Positions 11,970-21,390 of a stretch of DNA of 64,000 nt are shown piece by piece; position 1 is the first letter of the stretch, and each line of letters opens with the position of its first letter. The notes below the pieces were generated by a model. It was not told the origin of the DNA. It searched no databases and worked only from the letters and a program-made list of their open reading frames with translations. Source of the DNA: Lyophyllum atratum (taxonomy: Eukaryota > Basidiomycota > Agaricomycetes > Agaricales > Lyophyllaceae); contig JACGCN010000057.1 in NCBI GenBank assembly GCA_014905825.1, positions 124,001 through 188,000 of the forward strand. Direction: 5' to 3'. Both the position numbers and the translations under genes were made by a program.

Positions 11970-12263
11970 CGAAAAGCCCGCCGGACACGCCCTGATCCAT
12001 TCCATCAGAAAACGCAACGCGAGTAGCCCTTTTCCTGGGTCACTGAAATTTCTTCGTCAAATCCAAAGCCCTCCGGTCGTTCAAAAACTCCAAATTTCTA
12101 CACATAGTAGTTACACGTCATATATACACGATCCCAAAATTTTAGACGATTCCATGAAGGATTAACCTTACAGTGAGCTCATGACAATAATTTTCGGCTG
12201 CTTTGACCGTTTTGGGAACATCTCTCACGGGGGTCTGGGAGTGTCCTGCTCAAATCTAAAGGT

Positions 12264-12332
12264 TGCTTAGTTGACACGGGACACGGCGGGCTGGGGGGAG
12301 GTGGCAGTGCCGTGTCCCGGGTCAACTAAGCA
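12264..12332. repeat. hairpin with 24-bp arms containing the second direct-repeat copy
   Basis: The arms at 12264-12287 (TGCTTAGTTGAC...GGC) and 12309-12332 are reverse complements with one mismatch, separated by 21 nt. The loop and right arm include copy 2 of the 31-bp repeat (12291-12321). The sequence AAGGTTGCTT at 12259-12268 is also the reverse complement of AAGCAACCTT at 11620-11629. Confidence 0.8.
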
Positions 12333-12522
12333 TGATTATATTGGCCCAGTACGAGGCCTGTGATCAGAAAACAACATGTAGACAAGAATGACTGGTATCG
12401 GGAGATGTACTCCTAAGTTCCGCGCTTTCACTTATGAATAGCAGTGCAGTTATAACAGGATCCTGAAAATCTCCGTCCAAATACGCTTGGAAAAGTAGCT
12501 AGTACTTACGCTTTAGTAGGCA

Positions 12523-12700
12523 CGGAGGCAGCAATCCCCTAAGCCCTCACCCATGTGTCCTCCGCCGTTAAGACCAACCACCTCAATCTCGGCGGCGGAT
12601 GTGGGTGTAGAAGCGGTCCACGGCGCATCAAGGCCCAGCTGGTGTGAAAGATAGCGATATGCCGCAAGGTTAGAACTTATGAGTCCTCTGCAACAATAGT
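12523..12700 (-). pseudogene. relic C-terminal exon of an unidentified gene
   Basis: The minus strand, after a possible acceptor (TTGTTGCAG), encodes GLISSNLAAYRYLSHQLGLD, then APWTASTPTSAAEIEVVGLN and GGGHMGEGLGDCCLRAY, ending with TAA at 12523. The composition looks like real protein. No matching upstream exons or start were found, so I treat it as a fragment. The family is not recognised. Confidence 0.25.
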
Positions 12701-13000
12701 ATCAGAGAACGCGGAGTGATTGAGTAACAAGCTGGCCAGGGGAGGTTTAGAGGTTTCTGGGTCAACAGGCTGAATCGCAGGATCTCAGAGGATGTAAGGA
12801 CTGTCAGCTATCAATTGACAGAATTTAGAAACTGGCCAGCCTGATGAGTTACAAGGTTTTTGGATTAGTACTGGTGGATACATGCTTCAATAGCAAGAAA
12901 AGAAGAAAAAGGTATAGGTAGGATCTGTGTAGAGATAAGATAGTATGAAAATTCCACCCAAGACAACCAATGGGGGGTACTAGTGGATTTATCAGGAGGG

Positions 13001-14745
13001 TCACGGTATTGAGTCCCCTTCTATCATTTCCACCGAGTCATCATCAATCCCCAACATTGCTGCGCCCATCCTTGAGTAAATCGTGCGCAGGAAAAGTGGC
13101 AATTGATTGCGCTCAAAGGAGAACGGCGACCCTAGAAATTCCAGTTTTTGCACGAACTCAGCGGATTCCTTATCGAGCTCAAGTGGTGTGAAGTGTACGG
13201 TAGGAATCAACTGGTCCTTGTGAGTGATCGGCGCAGAGCCGTGACCTTCTGGAGTTTCGTAGCAACATTTCAGGGTGAAGTTGAGGCCTCGCGAGCAGAG
13301 TCAATATGTGCATCTCATGAAGTGGGTTTACGAAGGGCTCACTTTTCTTGGCCGTATTGGCTTGGTCACTTGCGTCGTCGTCGCTGAAGGTGTATATGCA
13401 CGAGAGGATCCAGTCTTCCAGATTGAGATATTTTCCGGGCTGAGATTTCATGTGGGGGACTAGGAGGTTGGACAAATCCTCATAGAACCGGAGTACCTCA
13501 GCGTGCCGAGGATCTTCAACCCCTCCTGGTCGCCCAGCGCCGCGCACCACCGAGGGCGGATTCCGGTTAGATTTGTTGGCGAGAGCAGTAGACCTTTTGA
13601 TCTCTGCCTCGAGTTCTAATCGCAACATTTGCTCTGGGAAAAAGGTTTCCATCACGTTCATGACAGCAGGAAGAAATCTCCAAAACTTACCTGCCTGCTG
13701 CAACTGCGTTATTTTCTCATCTCGTTCTTCGATAGCACGCTGTTTCTCATTCGCTAGGTCTCTCCACCGGGAAACCTCCTTTTGAACGACACGCTTTTCT
13801 TCATCAGCAGCCTCCCGTGTCAGTAGATTGAGCACCGTAACATCGCCTGTGCGCATCAGCGGCTCTTGCATCGCTAGCTGGCTTCTCAGTTCACCTATAA
13901 GATTCTGCTGGGCTGGTATATAATTTATTCAGGTGCCGTCCACATACAGCGCACCACGTACCTTGTAATTGATGTTCATAATTAATCTCCTGCAACTTCA
14001 ATAACTGCTCCGCCTCTGTCTCCCGCACTTGGAACACCTCTTCCAGCTGACTTGATAGGGTTTTTATTTGGTCTTGCGCCTAGATTTCATGTTATCTTCA
14101 CCGATTCGGAGGAGGATAAGGAGCAAAGACGCACCCGACGAAGTTGGTCTTCCATTCGCAGGAAATCCTTCTCAGAACGCGCTGCGACTGGGTTTATCCG
14201 TTTGTGTCGTCCTGCCGTATTGATAGCCTCAGCTAGTTCCGCTGCCACACCCTGCTCGTCGTCTGGTTCATCGACTACCTCGATGGGGTCAACACCCGCT
14301 GGCGCAGGCGCCCCCCGTTTCTGAGAGCGCTTCGGTTGGGCAGATTTCGCTTTGTCTTTGCCCTTTCCGTTCGACTTTCCAATAGCTATAGGGGGCTCTG
14401 GACGCATGACCTGGGGTTTCCGGCCCGTGCGCGCGGGTTGCAATGGGGTGGCGATGTGTTCGTCGTCTTCGTCGTCATCCTGATTCGTGAAATCAAATGG
14501 ATTGGCCGCTGCACTTTCTTCTGCTTCTGAATGGTCTGACACCGGGATTGGTGCGTTCTTCCGTCCTCCTTTGGGTTTCGACGGACCAGCTTCGGTACGG
14601 CTGTTCGGCTTTGTGGCTCGAGGAGCAGTAGGTCTTTTCACGCGAGCCGCAGGGGTTGTGATAGCGAGTCCTCCTGGAAATTAGTGTAAGCATCCTCTAT
14701 TTTGAGCAGGATTTTCAGGATCGCACCGAACTCATCGTCAGACAT
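13001..14745 (-). CDS. CSM1/PCS1-like monopolin subunit
   Basis: The start at 14745 reads MSDDEFG. A first intron (GTGCGA...TTCCAG) splices it to GLAITTPAARVKRPTAP. A basic, Ser/Pro-rich N-terminal half follows (GKGKDKAKSAQPKRSQKR). A long coiled coil comes next, with TLSSQLEEVFQVRETEAEQL and EEKRVVQKEVSRWRDLANEK. The C-terminal globular domain carries EVLRFYEDLSNLLVPHMKSQ, FTLRLCYETPE and LIPTVHFTPLELDKESAEFV, matching the Csm1/Pcs1 fold. Csm1 and Pcs1 form V-shaped kinetochore/rDNA-clamping complexes that prevent merotelic attachment or mono-orient sister kinetochores. The organisation is right for the family. The call is from pattern only. Confidence 0.75.
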
Positions 14746-15119
14746 GGGAGAGAGTGACAATTGTGACAAAAACAAACGCGCTAGCACGTGTCCAAGTCGG
14801 ACGCGTGTTGTTTGTCTCCGAGTTTTGATGCTCAGTCGCGTGCCTACTAGTACCAATCGCGTGCTCTGTCCTTTTGTGAAATCGTATATTGATTGCTATT
14901 GGTCGAATGATATATATAACAGGTATTGATACAAGTATGTTGAAGTGGAAGCCATAAGTTATATATGCGAAGTGCAGCAAAAATGGAACAGATACAATTT
15001 GAATGCGATGGAGTATGTCAAAGAAAGTGGGTCAACTGCGCAGGGCGTGCAGGACAAGATGCAGAAGAATATTAGATTAATGTAATGATGATGATTGAGG
15101 CGGAGACGGAGAGGTCTAT
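14746..15119. other. intergenic interval
   Basis: This lies upstream of the CSM1-like gene and downstream of the arrestin-like stop. It is AT-rich with TATATATA near 14910-14920. No gene is seen. Confidence 0.45.
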
Positions 15120-16887
15120 TCATGAAATGAAAGGAGTCGAAAGGAGCGGTTGCATTTCATCTCCGTCGAAATCGAGGTCGAGAGTCGATGAAGAAGAAGC
15201 GTTGGATGATCTAGGCCTGTACAGGGGGAGGGGAACAGAGTAATCGATCTTGCGGTCGCCATTGCGATCGAAGAGTTGCGAATATGCCGGAAGGTTTGGC
15301 GCATATGGCATGGGGGCCGGGAGAGAAGGAGGAGGGGTGGAACCCGCTTGCGTCGAGACTTCAGGGGAGTGTTGTGGTGGGGGTGTCATAGATCGACGCT
15401 GAGGATCGGGTGCAAAGCGTGCAAAACTAACTGGAATAACGAAGGCGAGACGTTCGCTGACGACTTCGCCGTTGTCTGGCATATTGTAGGTGCAAGTCAA
15501 CTCGATGGCTACCTCGTGCACCACCTTGATGAGTGGGGATTCGACACTAGGTCGTAGGATAGGGTCACCTGCCCATTCGACAGCCTTATCGTCAACGGCA
15601 TGATGCACGAATGGCACACAACTTTCCAGAGTATACCAAGTTGCTGTTGCAGGGCAGGTATCTGCATCATCAGCGAAGGGGAAGTTGCCCTCTCCAAGAG
15701 AATGTACTCCAGATTCGCCGGGTGGAAGTAGAGAAAAGGAGCGTGAGGTCTGATCAGCGCCAGAGGAGACACCGAGGCCAACATTATATATAGCGCTGAC
15801 GGGATGGGAATCTAGGAGTGGCACACAGGGTGGCTGTTGTGAGGGAGGGGGGATTGGAAATCGCCTGAGGCAATCAGAGGATACGTGTGTCCTGCAGAAA
15901 TAGACGTCACCAATCTGTAAAACCGCAGTATAGCTTAAACTATACCTGTATCTCTCTTTCTGGATAACGTTGGCAGAAACAGAGGTCACTTGTATTCTCT
16001 TGCATTCTTCCGCGGCCAGATCCTTGGTTCGCATGCGAATGACAAGAGGCAATTCATGGCGTTCCATGTCAATGAATTCTGGGACCGATGCAAGGACTTG
16101 CACTTTCGACAGGACGTCGGCAGGGAATAGTGGTTGCTTGCTATCGGGAGCGGTAGAAACCTTCGTGTTCACAAGATAAGTGACAGTCTGTTGGAGTGTC
16201 GAGGTAACAAGCACGTCCTCTGAGGAGCAGATCAGCCGTCTCAGCTCAATGCCCTGGCGAACATTCACTGTCTTCATACGAGACCGGAATGGGGAACAGA
16301 GGGCAGCAAGAGACCAGCTGTTCCTCTGGTCCTCTCCGATATAGCTAAACTTTGCTTGCGCGAATAACGCATATCGGACACCAACGTCTTCGGCGCCATA
16401 TAGAGATGATGGTGGCAGCCAGCCAGGTATGGGAAGGTCAAACACCACATTCCAAACACCTAAACAGAAAGCACAAATTTCAGGGCATGGAAAACGGCAA
16501 GGAAAAGAAAATGACCTACAAGCAACATCAGAATCCTCGTGCCCTTCATTATTCATCTCAACGGGTTCGCGCGGAGCTATCTCCCGCGTCACCGAGCACA
16601 GTCGCGCAGAAGAATATCCAGTCTGCGGCGTGATAATCTCGGTCTGGCCCTCAAAAGTGAGAGTAATAGAGTGCAGCAATATACGAGCAGTCCGCGGACG
16701 CTCAAAGATAGAGTATGGCGAAGCTACTGAAACGGATACATGGCCTGCCAGGGAGTACGCAGAACTTGGGTAGGCGGGATAAGCAAATCTGGGATATAAA
16801 GAGATGGGTAAAGACTTACGATGGGTCCGCCTCTCCGTACATGTCAAGGGTGTCCGTGATGGGGACGATGTCTATTGTGATGGACAT
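15120..16887 (-). CDS. arrestin-like N-domain protein (possible alpha-arrestin)
   Basis: The start at 16887 reads MSITIDIVPITDTLDMYGEA DPS, then an intron (GTAAGT) leads to YSLAGHVSVSVASPYSIFER. The beta-sandwich character continues with ILLHSITLTFEGQTEIITPQ, and after a second intron VWNVVFDLPIPGWLPPSSLY then VGVRYALFAQAKF. This block order (GxV, FxG, FDLPIPGWLPPS, Y.LxA) is typical of arrestin N-terminal domains. The C-terminal half contains ELTCTYNMPDNGEVVSERLA and a Pro-rich tail ending in MQPLLSTPFIS at 15120. Fungal alpha-arrestins usually adapt Rsp5-type ubiquitin ligases to membrane cargo. I did not find a clear PPxY motif, so that role is unproven. There are at least three introns. 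Confidence 0.68.
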
Positions 16888-16956
16888 ATTGCCTGGAGCT
16901 GTGAATCAAGAGAGGGAAGACGACGAGTGAGGAGTACAAGGAGATGAGTGCAATGG

Positions 16957-16965
16957 TATATATAA
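16957..16965 (-). promoter_or_regulatory. putative TATA box of the arrestin-like gene
   Basis: TTATATATA on the minus strand is about 70 nt upstream of the ATG at 16887, a plausible distance for a TATA element with a short leader. Confidence 0.4.
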
Positions 16966-17375
16966 GGCATCGCGAAAGCGGAACAAAAGACATATTGCAT
17001 GGACAAAGCGTTTGTTCCACGCCGTTCCAGGCCACCACGGCGCGTAAGGATACAACACCCTGTCAAAGCCTCGAGCGCGTGCATGTTCTCGCTTTAGGTT
17101 TCCTTTTGTTTCCTGCTGACTAAGCCGTTTCAGTAGGGGCGCATGAGGCGGTGACATCACATCTGAAGCAGCTTGACTGTCGGTTGATCCCCGTAAGTAC
17201 GGCCTTGACAGGCCCATAAAGCCGTGCTGGTGATTGTCTGCCATTGTTCTCTGTTTTGATGAGCAAAAGTAAGGATCCACATTCCAAGGTAAATGATAGA
17301 TCTAAAGGATCGAATCGCTTTAGCGTCATACACAAAAGATACCACCGACAGATCCACTTTGGTAAAGGTCCTGGA
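16966..17375. other. intergenic interval
   Basis: This is the promoter region of the arrestin-like gene and the 3' UTR of BRX1. Nothing else is seen. Confidence 0.4.
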
Positions 17376-18504
17376 TCATGCGAACACCTTGTGGACAGCA
17401 AGCTCGTCTTCGTCCCGTCTCCGCAATTCCTTTCTCCTTTCGCTCTCCTCTGCGGCGTCTCTGCGCTGACCATACTTACCGCCCTGTTCCCGGCGGATTG
17501 CCGAACGAACGGCGGAAGGTGAAACGAATTCTTCGGGAGACGTAAGTCGTAGAGTACCACACAAAAAAAAAGAAAAGCGTGACTCACCAGGGTTGGAGAA
17601 CACCGTGGCACCCCCAAAGGCCCCTTCGAAAATACGAATCGGAGTCAGTACGAAGCGTGGGCCGATCTCTACAAGTGTAGTCTGTGGCGGCCCATTCGGC
17701 TGGAGGGGATCCTTCTCGATAATCTGGACGAACAATGGGTCACGCTAAATACATTTCAAATGAACCGATGCGAACCTGGAAATTACGGAACCATATCTTT
17801 GAATCAAGGATCGAGAACGTGAGTATATGATCGATGAAGGGCTTCGCTTTTCTTGCGGTTGAAGGCACGCCGAAGATCTAAGGACAATGGTGTTAATTTC
17901 GTCTTTTCCTGTAAAAAGATCGGGTTACTCGCCTGCGTAAACAACTCCTTCGTCAAACGACCCCACTCCGTGTCGTCAAATCCCTTGTCGAAGCTCAGAA
18001 GCCCACGGCTTCCCTTGAGACAGTTGCCCGTCATCTTCAGCTCGTCCATTGTGTGCACGTTTTGGACGTGCATTTTTATACTTGGTCCATTCGGTGTTTT
18101 GGCTGCCCAAAGATACAGGTCTTCATGACGGCGTGCCTCAAAGTAGAGCGTGTTATTGCAGTTGTTCAGGTCTGCGAGTTCGGGCAGGAGGTGAAGCTGG
18201 GATTTTGAGTCCAGTTTTGAATCTTGATATGCCCTGGTCAGCTCATCCACCGAAATGTTGGAACATACGACGCACCTTTCTTTACATGGGGTAGAAGCGC
18301 TTCGAGATCATTCATAAAATGTCTCATGCGATGCGTTATACCACGGGAGGAGAGCAAGAGGACGCGTTGCTTGTTTTTCCTCTTTTTGGGTGCAATGACC
18401 TCGGTGTCCTGATCGACATCCATGTCGTCGGCCTTTCTCTTCCCCTTCCCTTTGGCCTCTGCTTTAGAAGCATTCACTTTTTGCGCCTTGAGTACTGAAG
18501 CCAT
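17376..18504 (-). CDS. BRX1: BRX1, 60S ribosome biogenesis factor (Brix domain)
   Basis: The start at 18504 opens with a Lys/Glu-rich tail, then KNKQRVLLLSSRGITHRMRH, the first block of the Brix/sigma70-like fold. Across GT-AG introns follow DSKLDSKSQLHLLPELADLN, NNCNNTLYFEARRHEDLYLW, SIKMHVQNVHTMDELKMTGN, CLKGSRGLLSFDKGFDDTEW, PFIDHILTFSILDSKIWFRN and IGPRFVLTPIRIFEGAFGGA. This full set is diagnostic of BRX1, which binds pre-60S particles in the nucleolus. The C-terminus is a charged coiled tail ending AVHKVFA at the TAG at 17376. Length is near that of the yeast protein. The protein appears intact. Confidence 0.92.
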
Positions 18505-18753
18505 GGGGATTTGAGCAACAAATGCGGTGGTGACAAAAATTTAGAGATTTGGAAACCCAAAATCATTATTTTTTCACCATATTTACAGTTATTTTTACAC
18601 CCGTGGGATTGTAACGTAGCAGGGTGTATCATATTTGACTTGGTCAACGAGCACGATAAAGAGTATCAAAACGACGAGCTATGAGTACAAGCAAACCAGA
18701 AACATGCTCCCATGTCCCTGGTGTATGATAACAATTATGAGGTATGCCAAAAT

Positions 18754-20203
18754 TCAAGCAGAGCCGGACTGTGCGCGAAGTTGCTTCTGTTTCTCCTGTT
18801 CCAAACGCTGTCGAGGGTGTATTAGTTTCTGACCACGCTAATCATGTTCTCAACTTACATGATACAGTAACTGCACTGCCATCTGGATGTTGGCGGGCTG
18901 ACCTGTGATCACAACCAATCGTTCGCCCTCGCCTCCCGTGGGGGCGGCTGCTCCGTCCATCCCCACACCCACAGCGCCAGGTTCCATGATCTTGATCTGA
19001 CTTGCGCTCATGTGTCGAATCTCATTGATCTTGCTTCCACCCTTCCCGATGATGCATCCAACCAGGTCATTGGGGATATAGATCTGTTGCGTCTGAAGCT
19101 GCTGCGGAGGGTTGTGTTGCGGCGGAGGCGCTGCGCCGTAGGGGGCGGGGTTGTTGTACCCTGGGACGTATGACGAACCGCCACCACTACCGCCACCAGT
19201 ACCATGTGCGGGTCGTCGGGAGTTACTCGAAGGACGGTAACTCGAGTTCGACGAGGACGGCATTCTTTCCTGCGCTTCGATGAGAATGTTCCCAATGTAG
19301 TACGTCGCAATGTGAATTGCGTCGGCAACGCCAGCCACACTGAGGACACGCTTGGTGAAGTCGAAACACATGAGCTTAGTGAGGGAACAACATGTTGTAT
19401 TTTTACCTCTGTGGAGCCAGGTAGCATCCCTTCACTTGCGTTCAACCTTGCACCACTTGCGTCCTGAATTTCCTTGATCTTCGAACCTTGCTTTCCGATC
19501 ACGGAGCCCATGCGCGAGTTGGGTATCATGAATTTAATCGTCACTGCGCGACTGCCCGGGACGGAAGGTACATCGAAGGGCTCATCGTTGATGCGACGAA
19601 CAATAAGGCCAAACGCCTGTTGCATGGGATCAGCGCTTAGTTCGGAAAGTGCAGATATGTGAGGTGAGGGTCACTACAAACCTTAGACACAGCGTCGAGA
19701 GGGCCGCTAACGTTGAGAATTCGCTCCGGGTTTCCGGGTATACTTTCAGACACCATAACGCGCGCTCCACTCTTTTCGCGGATTTCGTTAACATGTGAAC
19801 CACCCTTCCCGATGATAATGGAGGCGTCTTGAGTGACGATCAAGCATCGCATATGGATCATTGCAGATGGTGCAGAGCCAGACGTCGAAGAGGAAGGGTC
19901 CCCAGAAGTTATTGCTGACTCCGACTTTCCCTCGCGAGGGCTCTTCGCATCTTCAGACTTGTCGTCCCTGGTTTTACCGTGGTTGGAACCGGGGGTTGAC
20001 CCGGCGTGGTCCTCGGCGCCAGTAGCAGGCGCGTCAACCATTGTCACGTCTGTTGAGGCTGTATGAGATGCAGAGCCTGCGGCACTGGCCGCGCCCTCAT
20101 CCGAGCCTGGCGCTGTGCCTGTGTTGGCACGCTTGTGTTGCTTGGGGGGGTCGCTGTCGGAAGGGGAGCGAGACCGTTTTCGGGTGGAGTCAGCGTCTGG
20201 CAT
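18754..20203 (-). CDS. three-KH-domain RNA-binding protein (PCBP/PBP2-like)
   Basis: The true ATG is at 20203 (MPDADSTRKRSRSPSDSD). An N-terminal disordered stretch carries a KR-rich nuclear signal. KH1 contains SIIIGKGGSHVNEIREKSGA, KH2 contains GSVIGKQGSKIKEIQDASGA and KH3 contains GCIIGKGGSKINEIRHMSAS, each with the GxxG loop. Introns split KH1 (after DAVSK) and KH2 (after PGSTE). The last exon encodes RLEQEKQKQLRAQSGSA and stops at 18754. A Gly/Ser/Pro and Gln linker separates KH2 from KH3. Architecture matches the poly(C)-binding/Pbp2/Rnc1 group, which controls mRNA stability and 3' processing. The specific target is unknown. Confidence 0.85.
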
Positions 20204-20630
20204 GGCCAATTCAGTTCAAAGTATCAATGTTAGCGGATTGGGAGAGGGCCAGCAATGGAGCGGGTATGGTAGGCTTGGGGTGATTTGGATGGGTGAGGTG
20301 TGTCTGAGAGATATGGCGGGGACGGAAGTGAGGGGGGTGCGAGGATGGAGGATGCATGGAATAGCCGCCGAAATACACACACCTTGGTCGACAAGATTAC
20401 ACGAGAAAACGAGGAGACCAGCTACGGATATGGTGGTTACAGAGAAACCCCAGCCCACCGTGTCTACCTGTCAGTTCATGCCTGACCAAACACGTGTACA
20501 CACTCTCCCTCGCACTAGTTTGCTCAAACCTTCGCTCGGAGTAGATAGAAATGCCCTGCTACTGCACTCGAATAGGCAAATGATACCGCTAGTTTACATT
20601 ACAGATTTAATGAAATTGGCGCGAGGCCTC
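20204..20630. other. intergenic interval
   Basis: This is the leader of the KH-domain gene plus the flank of the deaminase pseudogene. No gene is seen. Confidence 0.4.
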
Positions 20631-21195
20631 ATTGCTCTTCCAAAGTTCCGGTGATGAATTTGTTCCACCAGTAAATCTCCCAAAAACTTACTGCGCGACG
20701 TTTTTCCTGTTCGTCTATTTTGGGTACTGTCCGATGCAATAGCATGGCCATGATGCACGTCGGAAAGCAGTCTACCTCCAAACTGTCTTGCGCGAATTGG
20801 CCCAGGTGCTCAGGCCCGTCACCTCACTGGACACGGGGACCTTTGAGTCGGCATAAGCACATAGCTCCTGATCTACTGGAAGAAATCAAATGTGAGGCCC
20901 AGGTTTCCAAAAATAGAAAGGTCATCAGAGGATAGCGCCACGGGAACTCCATTCTTGAGGAATGCGGGGAGTGGATGCGTGGCATAGACGATGTTAATCG
21001 CTATATCAAAAATATCAGGATGTAGGCCGCTGCTGTACGGATAAATCGGGGACTCACAAGAATTTCATTGCTACTATCTGAACAAGAGAATTAGGAAAGC
21101 ACAAGGAACATTGGCGGGCGGGCAAACTTCTAATGCGACTCCCTTCTGCCTAAATGTTTCCATAAGCTTGGGGTGCTTGACAAGTGAGTATCTGC
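20631..21195 (-). pseudogene. decayed partial duplicate of the adenosine deaminase 3' end
   Basis: The minus strand repeats the last exons of the neighbouring deaminase gene: LVKHPKLMETFRQKGVALEV, then NGVPVALSSDDLSIFGNLGL and TFDFFQ, then EVTGLST. A base lost after FDFFQ (CCAGTAG where the intact gene has CCAGGTAG) destroys the donor and gives a stop. A second lost base shifts the frame after GLST. The acceptor before the LTSSMP exon is gone. The last exon is still visible around GEKRRA...WNKFITG, but altered. The homology ends near 21195, so the catalytic N-terminal part is absent. It cannot encode an active enzyme. Confidence 0.82.
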
Positions 21196-21270
21196 CAATG
21201 AAAGACGTCAGGAATCGTAGCATTGAAAAGCCGACTTGTCTTGCAAACAACTGCATAATGAGCACGGCAT

Positions 21271-21390
21271 TGCTTCATGTTTCAATAGAGGGTATTCATT
21301 GCTGTTCCTCCAAAATTGATACATTGACATTGTCTCATGTTCCAATAAAGGGTATTTATTGCTGTTCCTCCAAAATTCCAGTGATGAATT
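21271..21390. repeat. 60-bp tandem duplication at the deaminase stop codon
   Basis: Units 21271-21330 and 21331-21390 share TTCAATAGAGGGTATTCATT versus TCCAATAAAGGGTATTTATT, followed in both by GCTGTTCCTCCAAAATT. The right unit holds the real stop region of the deaminase. The left unit repeats its last codons. Confidence 0.75.

Larger units (their letters stand above)
11086..13000. other. 1.9-kb gene-free region with repeats and a gene relic
   Basis: The region lies between the TLC gene start and the CSM1-like gene stop, both on minus. It holds the palindrome and hairpin cluster (11.6-12.3 kb) and a small relic exon near 12.5-12.7 kb, listed separately. I find no intact gene and no transposase-like frame. 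Confidence 0.5.

Noticed and set aside
11620..12332. Reading the repeat cluster as a Helitron because of a hairpin close to a CTAA
   Set aside because: A 5' TC end, the A/T insertion site and a Rep/helicase frame are not visible. The similarity is superficial.
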